Shown here: positions 1 through 8,009 of the stretch, in pieces
How the letters are laid out: every line of letters starts with the position of its first letter
How positions within the stretch are numbered: the stretch's first letter is position 1
Assembly (NCBI GenBank): GCA_938036835.1
Contig: CALHWB010000052.1
Location: 1-64,000, forward strand
Source of the DNA: an uncultured Propionibacterium sp.
GTDB taxonomy: Bacteria; Actinomycetota; Actinomycetes; Propionibacteriales; Propionibacteriaceae
Direction of reading: 5' to 3'
DNA length: 64,000 bases
The notes under the pieces: model-generated
Databases searched by the model: none
The model's input: the letters and a program-made list of their open reading frames with translations, nothing else
Told to the model about the DNA's origin: nothing
Position numbers and translations under genes: made by a program

Positions 1-1
1 T

Positions 2-517
2 TCGTGGACCGGCCTGGTCAATGGTTGGTACAACGTGATCACCTTCTCGGTGGCCTTCTCGCTGGTTGCATTGGCCCGCAGGCGTGGGGCGAAGTGGGTG
101 CATATCTGCGCACTGCTGTGCGCCACCGTGGGCCTGGTGATCTTCCCCCATATCGGTAACCGGTTCTTGATCTTCCTGCCCATCGTCGGGCTGGGCATCG
201 CCTGGGCATCCATCGTGGGTGTGCCATATATCATGGCGGTCCGCATGGTGCCGTCGAGTCGTTATGGGGTTTACATGGGCATCATCAACATGATGATCGT
301 CATCCCGATGCTACTGCAGACCCTGACTTTCGGTCTGGTCTACAAGCATCTGTTGGGGAACAACCCGACCAATGCCATGATGTTTGCCGGTGTGCTGCTG
401 GGTCTGGCCGCCCTGGCCATGATGTGGATCAAGGAGCCGCCGATAGTTCGCGATGTCGATGAAGTCAGTGATCCACCGAATGTGCGCACCGTGCGCGTGG
501 GAGAGGTTGAGTCATGA
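2..517 (+). CDS. MFS sugar transporter, C-terminal part (cut by window edge)
   Basis: The frame is open from base 2, so the N-terminal part lies outside the window and 171 C-terminal residues remain. They form about five hydrophobic segments, with a loop holding a polar VPSSRYGVYMG stretch before a long IINMMIVIPML helix, a pattern I associate with GPH/SLC45-like sucrose and maltose carriers of the major facilitator superfamily. The protein would import a di- or oligosaccharide across the membrane. Its stop codon overlaps the start of the UspA gene (ATGA), and the GH13 enzyme follows in the same way, so the three genes look like one operon; a carrier next to an amylosucrase-type enzyme favours sucrose as substrate. 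Family call is fairly firm, substrate is inferred from context. Confidence 0.8.
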   Translation, partial: SWTGLVNGWYNVITFSVAFSLVALARRRGAKWVHICALLCATVGLVIFPHIGNRFLIFLPIVGLGIAWASIVGVPYIMAVRMVPSSRYGVYMGIINMMIVIPMLLQTLTFGLVYKHLLGNNPTNAMMFAGVLLGLAALAMMWIKEPPIVRDVDEVSDPPNVRTVRVGEVES

Positions 518-1047
518 GCCTACCGCGATACCAAAGAATTCTGGTCGGCACCGACGGATCGTCGCTGGCCGGTCCGACGGTCGAACGGGCCGCGCGACTA
601 GCCCACGACGAGGACGCCGATCTGATCATCGTATGTGCCTATACCCAGCTGACGGCCCGGGACGATGCCAAGCAGACCATCACACCATCATTGCCTACCC
701 TCGGACAGGTACCGGGCAAGGTGGCCTCCAGCCTGGCTCTGGGCCAAGCCCAACAGATCGCCCACGATGCCGGGGCCTTCGTGACCGCAGCATTGCTGGT
801 CGATGCCGAGCCGGTCACCGCTTTGTTGGAGACCGCCAAGGATCATCAGGCCGACTTGATCGTCATCGGAGCTATCCGAGACACCTCCATCGTGGGCCGG
901 CTGCTTGGCACCGTCGCATCCGAAGTGGTTCGGCAGGCCACCTGCGAGGTACTCATCGTTCGTCCCCAACCCGGGGATGAACCCCCAAATGTCGCCGAGG
1001 ACCTGACGGTGGCTTCGGCACCGCCGACGGGGGAGGAGCAGTCATGA
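514..1047 (+). CDS. universal stress protein, UspA family
   Basis: A 177-residue single-domain UspA protein. It opens with the typical first strand RILVGTDGSS (about residues 7-16) and ends with a nucleotide-loop-like stretch, IGAIRDTSIVGRLLGTVASEV, followed by a final CEVLIVRP strand. The usual G-x2-G-x9-G-S/T ATP signature is imperfect here: Arg stands where the second Gly is expected and the last G is followed by Thr. UspA proteins are small cytoplasmic, usually dimeric, nucleotide-binding stress proteins without a fixed reaction. It overlaps both neighbours by four bases (ATGA), so it is translated between a sugar carrier and a glucan-forming enzyme; a sensory role in that pathway is possible but unproven. 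Confidence 0.88.
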   Translation: MSLPRYQRILVGTDGSSLAGPTVERAARLAHDEDADLIIVCAYTQLTARDDAKQTITPSLPTLGQVPGKVASSLALGQAQQIAHDAGAFVTAALLVDAEPVTALLETAKDHQADLIVIGAIRDTSIVGRLLGTVASEVVRQATCEVLIVRPQPGDEPPNVAEDLTVASAPPTGEEQS

Positions 1048-2942
1048 CCCTCGATACCCCGGCAGCCCTCGACACCGGGCTAGAGCAGACCTTGGAATTG
1101 CGATGGGCTCGCTACGCACCACGCCTCACCCGCAATCTGCAGGTGCTATATGGCGATGGGTATCCCGAACTGATGGAACGGCTACGTGAAATCGTCGCCC
1201 GTTCGCTGCGAGAGCGTCCAGCGGATCTGCGCCGGCTGGACGAGGAGCGGTTGCTGCGTCCCGATTGGCTACAGCTACCCGAGATGATCGGCTACGTCTG
1301 CTATGCAGATCGGTTTGCCGGGAATCTGCGCGGGGTAGCCGACAAAGTGGACTATCTCGCCGAGTTGGGAGTGCGTTACCTGCATGTGATGCCCTTCCTC
1401 AAGCCACGCCCCGACCCCAATGATGGCGGCTACGCGGTGGCCGACTATCGGGCAATCCGGCCAGATCTGGGGTCCATGGATGACTTGGAGCACCTTACCG
1501 CGGTGCTGCGCAAGAATCGGATCTCGCTGGTGATGGATCTGGTGTTGAACCATGTCGCTCGGGAACATGAATGGGCCGAGCGGGCCCGGGCAGGCGAGCA
1601 GCGCTACCGGGACTACTTCTTGATGTTCGAAGACCGTACCGAACCCGACCAGTATGAGCAGACCTTGCCGGAGATCTTTCCCGATTTCGCCCCCGGCAAC
1701 TTCACCTGGGATGGGCAGGCCAACGCCTGGGTTTGGACCACCTTCAACGACTACCAGTGGGATCTGAACTGGGCCAATCCGGATGTGCTGGCCGAGTTCG
1801 TCGATCTGTTGTGCCATCTGGCAAATCGGGGGGTGGAGGTCTTCCGGTTGGATGCCATAGCCTTCACTTGGAAACGCAAGGGAACCGATTGCCAGAACCA
1901 ACCCGAGGTGCATCATCTGACCGAGGCCCTGCGTAGCTGTCTGCGGATTGCCGCACCAGCGGTGGCGTTCAAAGCGGAGGCGATCGTCGCCCCCGAACAG
2001 TTGATGCCTTATCTGGGCGTTGGAGAGCACCACGGCCTGGTCAGTGACATGGCCTACCACAACGAATTGATGGTGCAATTGTGGAACTGCATGGCCACCG
2101 GGGATGCTCGGATGACCGAGGCTGCGCTGCGGGAGATGCCCGACAAACCCGCCTCGGCCACCTGGGCGACTTATGTGCGTTGTCATGACGATATCGGGTG
2201 GGCCATCAGCGATCACGATGCCGCCTTGGTGGGGATCAACGGCTACGATCACCGGCGCTTCCTGAGCGACTTCTACTCTGGTGAGTTTCCCGGTACCTTT
2301 GCCCGGGGGCTGGTCTTCCAGTACAACCCAGCCACCGGGGACCGGCGGATATCCGGTACCTGCGCCAGTCTGGCTGGCCTGGAAACCGCCATCCAGACCG
2401 GTGATGAGCAGGCGATCGATCTCGCCTTGGGGCGAATTCAGCAGATGCACACCATTGTGGCCGGCTATGGTGGCGTGCCCTTGCTATATATGGGCGATGA
2501 ACTGGGTATGTTCAACGACTCCAGTTATCTGAACGAGGCCGAACACCGGGCGGATAACCGCTGGGCCCATCGTCCGAAAATGGACTGGAAACTGGTGGAA
2601 CAGGTACGCGGTGACGCGACCACACCGATCGGACGCTTGAACGCCGGTCTGCGCCATCTGCTGGCGATCCGGGCCCAGACCCCGCAACTGCACGCCAGCG
2701 TGCCGGCCAAGGCGGTGACCAGCCCCGACGCCCGGGTACTGATCCTGGAACGAGACCATCCGCTGGGGTGCCTGGTGCAGGCATACAACGTCAGTTCGCA
2801 GCAGGTACCCCTGCATCATGGTGTATTGACTTCGCGGCTCGGCTACTTCGCCAAAGAACTACTGGGCGGCTATCGATATGATCTGCGTCCCCAGACCATC
2901 CGGATGTATCCCTATCAAAGCCTGTGGCTGCTGCGTGGTTAG
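1044..2942 (+). CDS. amylosucrase-type glycoside hydrolase, GH13
   Basis: A 632-residue enzyme of the amylosucrase/sucrose hydrolase group (GH13 subfamily 4), which cleaves sucrose and either builds an alpha-1,4-glucan from the glucose (releasing fructose) or hydrolyses it. Family motifs are clear: DLVLNHVAREHEW (about 165-177), nucleophile Asp270 in FRLDAIAF, acid/base Glu312 in FKAEAIV and transition-state Asp382 in RCHDDIGW. Length agrees with known amylosucrases (about 630-650). No signal peptide, so the enzyme is cytoplasmic and would act on imported sugar. The start overlaps the UspA stop. Amylosucrase and sucrose hydrolase cannot be told apart here by motif alone; a hydrolase beside an MFS carrier would resemble the Xanthomonas sux arrangement. 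Confidence 0.9.
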   Translation: MTLDTPAALDTGLEQTLELRWARYAPRLTRNLQVLYGDGYPELMERLREIVARSLRERPADLRRLDEERLLRPDWLQLPEMIGYVCYADRFAGNLRGVADKVDYLAELGVRYLHVMPFLKPRPDPNDGGYAVADYRAIRPDLGSMDDLEHLTAVLRKNRISLVMDLVLNHVAREHEWAERARAGEQRYRDYFLMFEDRTEPDQYEQTLPEIFPDFAPGNFTWDGQANAWVWTTFNDYQWDLNWANPDVLAEFVDLLCHLANRGVEVFRLDAIAFTWKRKGTDCQNQPEVHHLTEALRSCLRIAAPAVAFKAEAIVAPEQLMPYLGVGEHHGLVSDMAYHNELMVQLWNCMATGDARMTEAALREMPDKPASATWATYVRCHDDIGWAISDHDAALVGINGYDHRRFLSDFYSGEFPGTFARGLVFQYNPATGDRRISGTCASLAGLETAIQTGDEQAIDLALGRIQQMHTIVAGYGGVPLLYMGDELGMFNDSSYLNEAEHRADNRWAHRPKMDWKLVEQVRGDATTPIGRLNAGLRHLLAIRAQTPQLHASVPAKAVTSPDARVLILERDHPLGCLVQAYNVSSQQVPLHHGVLTSRLGYFAKELLGGYRYDLRPQTIRMYPYQSLWLLRG

Positions 2943-2962
2943 CGGTCGGCAGTCGTCTGGCT

Positions 2963-3007
2963 AGCAGTGAGTGGAGTCGTCCCGCCGGGACGACTCCACT
3001 CACTGCT
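2963..3007. terminator. perfect 22-bp hairpin between convergent genes
   Basis: A perfect inverted repeat with 22-base arms around a single central C, beginning AGCAGTGAGTGGAGTCGTCC and ending in its exact complement. It lies between the convergent GH13 and PAC2 genes and contains the PAC2 stop codon (3000-3002). There is no T-run on either side. A bidirectional terminator is the simplest reading. Confidence 0.8.
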
Positions 3008-3977
3008 GACCGGGTTCTGGTTGCGGGCCCTCGGTATCCGTAGTCCCCGATTCCGGCCTATCTGGCTTGTCGCTGGGTCCCATGCCCTGTAGGAAGGCTT
3101 CCACCTCGGCACCGATCTCGTCAGCGGTGGGCAGCCCGGCACCGCTGGTGAGCTGCCGCTGCCGGGTGGCATGCTCGTACTGCTCCTCCAATTGGGTAAC
3201 CACCTGCTGTGCTTCCGGTGAATCGGCAACCTGCTGGTCGACAATCCGCTGGGTGACGGCGGCGGCCTGGGCCAGACGTCCCTCGGTAGGCAGCCGTAGG
3301 CCACTGACCTGCTCGGCGTTGGACAGCAGGGCGATGGCGGCTGCAGGGTATTGGGTGTCGGCGAGATAGTGCGGCACGTGCGCCACCAGGCCGATCACCT
3401 GCCGGCCCTGTTCTCCCAGACGCAGGGTTAGCAGGGCAGAGAAGCCCGCGCCCAGCTTGAAAGTGGCAGGCAGCCCGGTACGGCCTTCCAGCAGCGCGGC
3501 GTCCGAGGCAAAGGTAGATACCTGAACCGGGCGGGTATGTGGCGCCGGCGCGGGAAACGCTTGCAGGATCACGACTCGACCGACTCCGAACATGCCAACG
3601 ACCTGATCGATGGAGGCGGCGAAGCGTTCCCACTGCAATGCCGGCTCAGGACCGCACAGCAACAGGAAGTCGTGTCCGGCTCCGTCGGTCAACTCATGAA
3701 GGCTGATCTCGGGCGGTTCGTAACCGCGAAAATGATCGCGGTCGAAGATCACGCCAGGACGATGACCCGCATAGTCGATCAGTTGGTCGGCATCGAACCT
3801 GCCGAGCCGGTGATTGGCGAACTGCTCCAGCAGGTGGTCATCCACCAATGCCTGGGACTCCCCGGCATCGCCGTGGCTTCCGAGGGTCACCAACAAAACC
3901 CGATCGGTGGCTGCTTCGCTGCGCAATGCGGGTTCAACATGGTCGGAGGGCTGGAACAGATCGGATGGGTCAAGCAT
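3000..3977 (-). CDS. PAC2 family protein
   Basis: A 325-residue protein of the PAC2 (proteasome assembly chaperone-like) family, common in actinomycetes. Recognisable parts are RVLLVTLGSHGDAGESQ near the N-terminus, the central FLLLCGPEPALQWERF and the LVAHVPHYLADTQYPAAA block that marks the family, followed by a Gln/Glu-rich helical C-terminal tail, probably a coiled coil. I chose ATG at 3977 because GGAGGTGA (3983-3990) sits five bases before it; the upstream GTG at 3992 overlaps this ribosome site and cannot use it. No signal peptide or membrane segment. The molecular role in bacteria is not established. The stop codon lies in the hairpin shared with the convergent GH13 gene. Confidence 0.85.
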   Translation of the reverse strand: MLDPSDLFQPSDHVEPALRSEAATDRVLLVTLGSHGDAGESQALVDDHLLEQFANHRLGRFDADQLIDYAGHRPGVIFDRDHFRGYEPPEISLHELTDGAGHDFLLLCGPEPALQWERFAASIDQVVGMFGVGRVVILQAFPAPAPHTRPVQVSTFASDAALLEGRTGLPATFKLGAGFSALLTLRLGEQGRQVIGLVAHVPHYLADTQYPAAAIALLSNAEQVSGLRLPTEGRLAQAAAVTQRIVDQQVADSPEAQQVVTQLEEQYEHATRQRQLTSGAGLPTADEIGAEVEAFLQGMGPSDKPDRPESGTTDTEGPQPEPGQQ

Positions 3978-4158
3978 GGCAGTCACCTCCACTGGGTCTG
4001 GTATCGCAAATCGCAGGGTACAACACCAATTAGGGAAAGGTTATTCCAGAAACCGGCCTGGTGCCATGCCGAAGGCGCCTGCATCGCCTGGACATGGGGC
4101 GTGAGCGGTTGCTGCGCGCTTACGCCGGCGCTCGTCTGAAACTGCCGATCCGATCGAA

Positions 4159-4860
4159 TCAGCAGGTGTGCCTGACCATGGGCGCATCGGCTAGATAGGT
4201 GAGGATCGCCCGCACCCGCCGGTTCTCCGCGCTGGGGGCTAGCCCCAGCTTGGCGAAGATATTCGACACATGCTTAGCCACTGCGGCGTTTGACAGCACG
4301 AGTTTCTCGGCAATCTGTGAATTGGCCAATCCCTGGGCCATCAATTCCAGAACCTCCAGTTCCCGGCGGGTCAGTTCGCCCAGGCCGGAACGGTTTGATC
4401 GCATCATGGCTCGGGCCACCTCGGGATCGATGACCACGCCACCGGCGGCGACCACTCGCAGGGAGCCGATGAAGTCGGCTACCTGTGCGACGCGATCCTT
4501 CAGCAGATAGCCGGCGCCCCCGGCTTGCGGCGGCGACGGCAGGGCAAACAGTTGCTGGGCATGTATCGGAGATACATACTGACTGAGCACCAGGACCCCC
4601 AACTCCGGGTAGGCGGACTTTAGTTCCACGGCGACCAGCAGGCCATCATCGGTCATATTCGGGGGCATCCGCACGTCGGTGATCAACACCTCCGGCAGGC
4701 ATCCGGATACGGCAAACCGGGTCATGGTCTGTCGCAGGTCATCGGCTCGGGCCTCCTGCGCGACTATCTGGAAACCCTGCCGTTCCAGCAGACCGCACAG
4801 TCCTTCGCGCAGCAGGGCCGAGTCGTCGGCCAATACCAGACAGCATGGGCTTGTACTCAT
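4159..4860 (-). CDS. LuxR-family response regulator
   Basis: A 233-residue two-domain response regulator. The receiver domain has the acidic pair Asp12/Asp13, phospho-acceptor Asp62 in VLITDVRMPP and a conserved Lys in GYLLKDRV. The C-terminal LuxR/NarL helix-turn-helix starts at LGELTRRELEVLELMAQG and contains NSQIAEKLVLSNAAVAKHVS. The protein would bind DNA after phosphorylation by the kinase encoded directly upstream, whose stop overlaps this start (ATGA at 4857-4860). The divergent ABC exporter is the most likely target, by position. Domain assignment is secure, target is inferred. Confidence 0.93.
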   Translation of the reverse strand: MSTSPCCLVLADDSALLREGLCGLLERQGFQIVAQEARADDLRQTMTRFAVSGCLPEVLITDVRMPPNMTDDGLLVAVELKSAYPELGVLVLSQYVSPIHAQQLFALPSPPQAGGAGYLLKDRVAQVADFIGSLRVVAAGGVVIDPEVARAMMRSNRSGLGELTRRELEVLELMAQGLANSQIAEKLVLSNAAVAKHVSNIFAKLGLAPSAENRRVRAILTYLADAPMVRHTC

Positions 4861-5573
4861 ACGGTCACCCCTGTCTCGCCTCGGTTCAACAGCAACGGAA
4901 TGGTCGCCAATACCCTGGTGGGGCCGCCTGGTGGGCTGGAGATCTGGATATCACCGCCGAACGCGGCCAGTCGTTCCCGCAGACCCGCTAGGCCGTGCCC
5001 AGACCGAAACCGGGCTCCGCCTGGTCCAGCATCCACCACTGAGACCCGCAGTTCGCTGTCGGCGACCAATAACACGCTGACCGGGGCTCCGATGGCGTAT
5101 TTGGCGGCATTGGAGAGGGCTTCACAAGCAAAGAAGTAGCTGGCAGTCAGTACGCCTTCAGGCATCGTAGGCAGCGGATGCGGACAGACGATGCTTATTG
5201 GCCCAGCGGTCGCGGCAGCCACATCCTGTAGGGCTGCGACCAGCCCGTGCTCGGTGAGAATCTGTGGATGAATGCCGCGAACTGTGTTGCGTAGGGCCTG
5301 GATACCTCGGCTGAGGGTCTGCTCGGCCTCGTCAAGCAGCGCACGCAATTGGGCATCTTCCTCGACGGCGGATGATAGCTTGGCCTCACCAAGCTTCAAG
5401 GCGGCCGCCACCAGGTACTGCTGGGTACCGTCGTGTAGGTCGCGTTCGATCCGGCGGCGTTCGACCTCGTAGGCGTCCACTATAGCCCGTCGCGAGGCGG
5501 TCAGTTCGGCAATGGTCCGGGCCGATTGTTCCTCCTGGGAACTCGACCGCTGGGTGTGCCGGCGAGATCTCAT
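4857..5573 (-). CDS. soluble sensor histidine kinase (HisKA_3 type)
   Basis: A 238-residue NarL-partner histidine kinase. His47 in RRIERDLHDGTQQ is the phosphorylated residue, followed by a dimerisation helix, an N-box (CEALSNAAKYA) and a G-box (GHGLAGLRERL) of the HATPase_c domain. It lacks any transmembrane segment or input domain, unlike most partners of NarL regulators, so the signal must reach it inside the cell or through a partner such as the divergent ABC exporter. A TAGGTT box ends six bases before the ATG, which suggests a leaderless transcript. The downstream regulator gene overlaps by four bases, so the pair is one operon. Confidence 0.9.
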   Translation of the reverse strand: MRSRRHTQRSSSQEEQSARTIAELTASRRAIVDAYEVERRRIERDLHDGTQQYLVAAALKLGEAKLSSAVEEDAQLRALLDEAEQTLSRGIQALRNTVRGIHPQILTEHGLVAALQDVAAATAGPISIVCPHPLPTMPEGVLTASYFFACEALSNAAKYAIGAPVSVLLVADSELRVSVVDAGPGGARFRSGHGLAGLRERLAAFGGDIQISSPPGGPTRVLATIPLLLNRGETGVTV

Positions 5574-5697
5574 GCCTAGAACCTAGCCGACCGGCCAGGT
5601 GCCGTAGCTGGCGGAGGCACCGGGGTAGTGCTGGCGCTACCTGAGGACGGGACCGGGCACTGTGGGCTGGCGGCGGATCTGCCGATTCACTGGGAAC

Positions 5698-6429
5698 ATG
5701 ACCGAAACACAATTGCCTGAGCAGACCAGCCAGATCGGTGGCCGGCTGCTGTCGACATACGACATCACCAAGTCGTTCGGCCAAGTCAAGGCGTTGGCTG
5801 GGGTATCGATTGACTTCAATGCCGCCGAATCGGTGGCGATCATGGGTCCGTCAGGTTCTGGCAAATCGACCCTGCTGCATTGCCTGTCCGGAGTGCTGGT
5901 GCCCGATCAAGGTGCGGTCGACTTCACTGGTCATTGCTTGTCCGGTATGGATGATCGGGACCGATCCCATCTGCGGTTGACCAGTTTCGGTTTTGTCTTC
6001 CAGGACGGGCAATTGATTCCCGAGTTGCCGGCCCGCGAGAACGTTGCGCTGCCGTTGCTGCTGACCGGAAGTGCCCGGAGCAAGGCCTTGACGGCTGCCG
6101 ATGACGCCTTGGAACGCATCGGTCTGGGTGAGTTGCGAAACCGACGGCCCGGTGAAATGTCCGGCGGACAAGCACAGCGGGTTGCCATAGCGCGCGCGAT
6201 CGTCGGCCAGCCCAAGGTGGTCTTCGCCGACGAGCCCACTGGTTCTCTGGATCAGGCGACCGGCCATGAGGTGATGCAACTGCTCACGATGAGCTGCGCA
6301 ATCTCGAACTGCACGCTGGTGGTGGTGACCCATGACGGTGCAGTGGCTAGGTGGTGTTCTCGGTTAATTGAGCTCCGTGACGGACTGGTGCACAGCGATC
6401 GACGGCTGGCAGCCGAGGGGGAGCGGTGA
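5698..6429 (+). CDS. ABC transporter ATPase, MacB/LolD-like
   Basis: A 243-residue ATPase with Walker A GPSGSGKST, Q-loop FVFQDGQLIPELPARENV, signature MSGGQAQRVAIARAI, Walker B VVFADEPTGSLD and the switch His in VVVTHD. The sequence pattern matches the lipoprotein-release and antimicrobial-peptide export ATPases that pair with FtsX-like permeases. The permease start overlaps its stop (GTGA at 6426). The ATG at 5698 is preferred because the fold begins soon after it, but a GTG at 5662 in frame has a possible GAGGACGGG ribosome site. Divergent from the two-component genes, which probably control it. Confidence 0.9.
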   Translation: MTETQLPEQTSQIGGRLLSTYDITKSFGQVKALAGVSIDFNAAESVAIMGPSGSGKSTLLHCLSGVLVPDQGAVDFTGHCLSGMDDRDRSHLRLTSFGFVFQDGQLIPELPARENVALPLLLTGSARSKALTAADDALERIGLGELRNRRPGEMSGGQAQRVAIARAIVGQPKVVFADEPTGSLDQATGHEVMQLLTMSCAISNCTLVVVTHDGAVARWCSRLIELRDGLVHSDRRLAAEGER

Positions 6430-7895
6430 TGGTAGCCTTTGCTGCCTCCTCGGGCCGGTCCATCACACGATCGGTGAACGGTTACCTGCCCACGCTCACC
6501 TGGCAGCTTGTCAGGGCCCGGCTGGCGATCCGTGAAGGAGCAGGGATCCTCTCGGCGGCTTCGGTGTTCGCATACACGATTTGTGCCACATTGGCTCTGA
6601 CGGTGGCCGGTGGCACCTGGTTGTTCTACAACCGCTGGCGCCATCCCCACGGAGTCCTGTTGGATGTATTGGTCATCGATCCGACTTACGCGAGGCTGCT
6701 GAACGGCTACTTCGTACTGGCCTTGGTGGCTTGCGCGCTCCTCGTGCCCACCATGGTGGGACTGGCCGCCGGTGCGGCGGTGCTCGGCGCTCGCAGTCGG
6801 GAACGTCGACTGTCCGCATTGCGACTTATTGGATTGTCGGCCGGCGATGTGTCCAAGATGTCGTTGCTGGACAATCTGCTGCAATCGGTGGCGGGGACGT
6901 TGCTCGGATTGATTTGTTATCTGGTCAGTCTGCCCGCCTGGCAATTGCTTGAGATGCAAGCCATGCCGCTTGCGTCTAGTGAGATGCTATTACCTTGGTG
7001 GGGACTGGCCGGGGTGCCCCTGGGCACGGTATTGATTGGCTTGGTCGCAGGCTGGTGGGGTCTACGTATGGTGCGCATCACCCCGCTGGGTGTCGCTCGC
7101 CGGACGCCCCCGCCGGGGCTGCGCTGGTGGCGGCTGCTGGTTTTTGCGGTAGCGCTAGTGGCGGCCGGGATCCTGGTCTCGAGGCTGGAACTGCTGTCGA
7201 TGGCCGCTTTCTATGTCCTGGCCGGCATCATGCTGGGGTGTGTGGTTGCGGTGCAGTTGTTTGCTCCCTGGCTCCTGCAAGTGGTATCCGCCGGCTTCGC
7301 AAGATTGTCGGGACCTACGGTCATCTGGGCGGCCCGGCGCATCCAGGCGAATGCTAAGCAAACCTGGCAACGGGTCTACGGGATTGGTCTGCTCGGGATG
7401 ATTGGAGGTTTCATTGCCGTGATGCCGATCCATCTGACTCAGGATCCGGATAGGGACAAGCTAATGCGCGATGTCGTTGCCGCCTCACAGTGGGACTTCA
7501 CCAAGGGGGCGATCATCGCCTTGGCGGTGGGATTCGTGATCACCGCCACTGCCATACTGATCAGTCAGGCCTCGGCAGTCTTCGAACGTGCCGAGCAGTC
7601 TCAGGCGTTGGCCAGGATGGGGACACCGACCAGCTACCTGACCAAGGTGATGTGGCTGGAAACACTGGGTCCGCTGATCGCGGCGGTCGGGTTGGGGACG
7701 ATGCTGGGCTTGATGACGGCGCAGCCGATGGTGCGGTTGGCGGCCGGTTTCGGTTTCGGCACTGAACCCGCCGCCAGGCTGACGGTAATAATCGGGGTTC
7801 TGGTAGCCGGGATACTGTTAGCGATAGTGGCCCTGTTGGTCTGCGGCCGGTTGCAGCATCAGGTACTGGCCCAGATCCGGCGCCGCAACGACTGA
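6426..7895 (+). CDS. FtsX-like ABC transporter permease
   Basis: A 489-residue membrane protein with two FtsX-like blocks: one around residues 100-200 (LGARSRERRLSALRLIG, the typical loop before a transmembrane helix) and a second near the C-terminus (FERAEQSQALARMGTPTSYLTKVMWLE). Between them are several further hydrophobic segments, about eight to ten in all. It would form an exporter with the ATPase encoded upstream, possibly for a peptide antibiotic or a lipid, with the neighbouring two-component system as sensor. GTG at 6426 and ATG at 6429 are both possible starts and differ by one residue. Substrate unknown. Confidence 0.85.
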   Translation: MMVAFAASSGRSITRSVNGYLPTLTWQLVRARLAIREGAGILSAASVFAYTICATLALTVAGGTWLFYNRWRHPHGVLLDVLVIDPTYARLLNGYFVLALVACALLVPTMVGLAAGAAVLGARSRERRLSALRLIGLSAGDVSKMSLLDNLLQSVAGTLLGLICYLVSLPAWQLLEMQAMPLASSEMLLPWWGLAGVPLGTVLIGLVAGWWGLRMVRITPLGVARRTPPPGLRWWRLLVFAVALVAAGILVSRLELLSMAAFYVLAGIMLGCVVAVQLFAPWLLQVVSAGFARLSGPTVIWAARRIQANAKQTWQRVYGIGLLGMIGGFIAVMPIHLTQDPDRDKLMRDVVAASQWDFTKGAIIALAVGFVITATAILISQASAVFERAEQSQALARMGTPTSYLTKVMWLETLGPLIAAVGLGTMLGLMTAQPMVRLAAGFGFGTEPAARLTVIIGVLVAGILLAIVALLVCGRLQHQVLAQIRRRND

Positions 7896-7961
7896 GTGCC
7901 TGCAACGAACCTCGCTTGCCAGCTAACTGGCGGGTTAGGCGTGCCGGCCAGGGCTTAGTCA

Positions 7962-8009
7962 TACCACGGGGGTACTTTCGGCTCAGCACGGACAACTAGA
8001 ATCACAGAT
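7962..8009 (+). promoter_or_regulatory. leaderless promoter with a TACC-GGTA dyad
   Basis: TAGAAT (7997-8002) ends seven bases before the GTG of the next gene, so transcription should start at or next to the start codon. At about the -35 position sits TACCACGGGGGTA (7962-7974), with TACC and GGTA arms around a G-rich core that resembles CsoR/RcnR-type operators. The promoter is likely; the regulator is a guess. Confidence 0.45.

Noticed and set aside
1275..2450. 391-codon open frame opposite the GH13 gene
   Set aside because: Antisense shadow; the sense frame has complete GH13 motifs, the antisense product has no known pattern.
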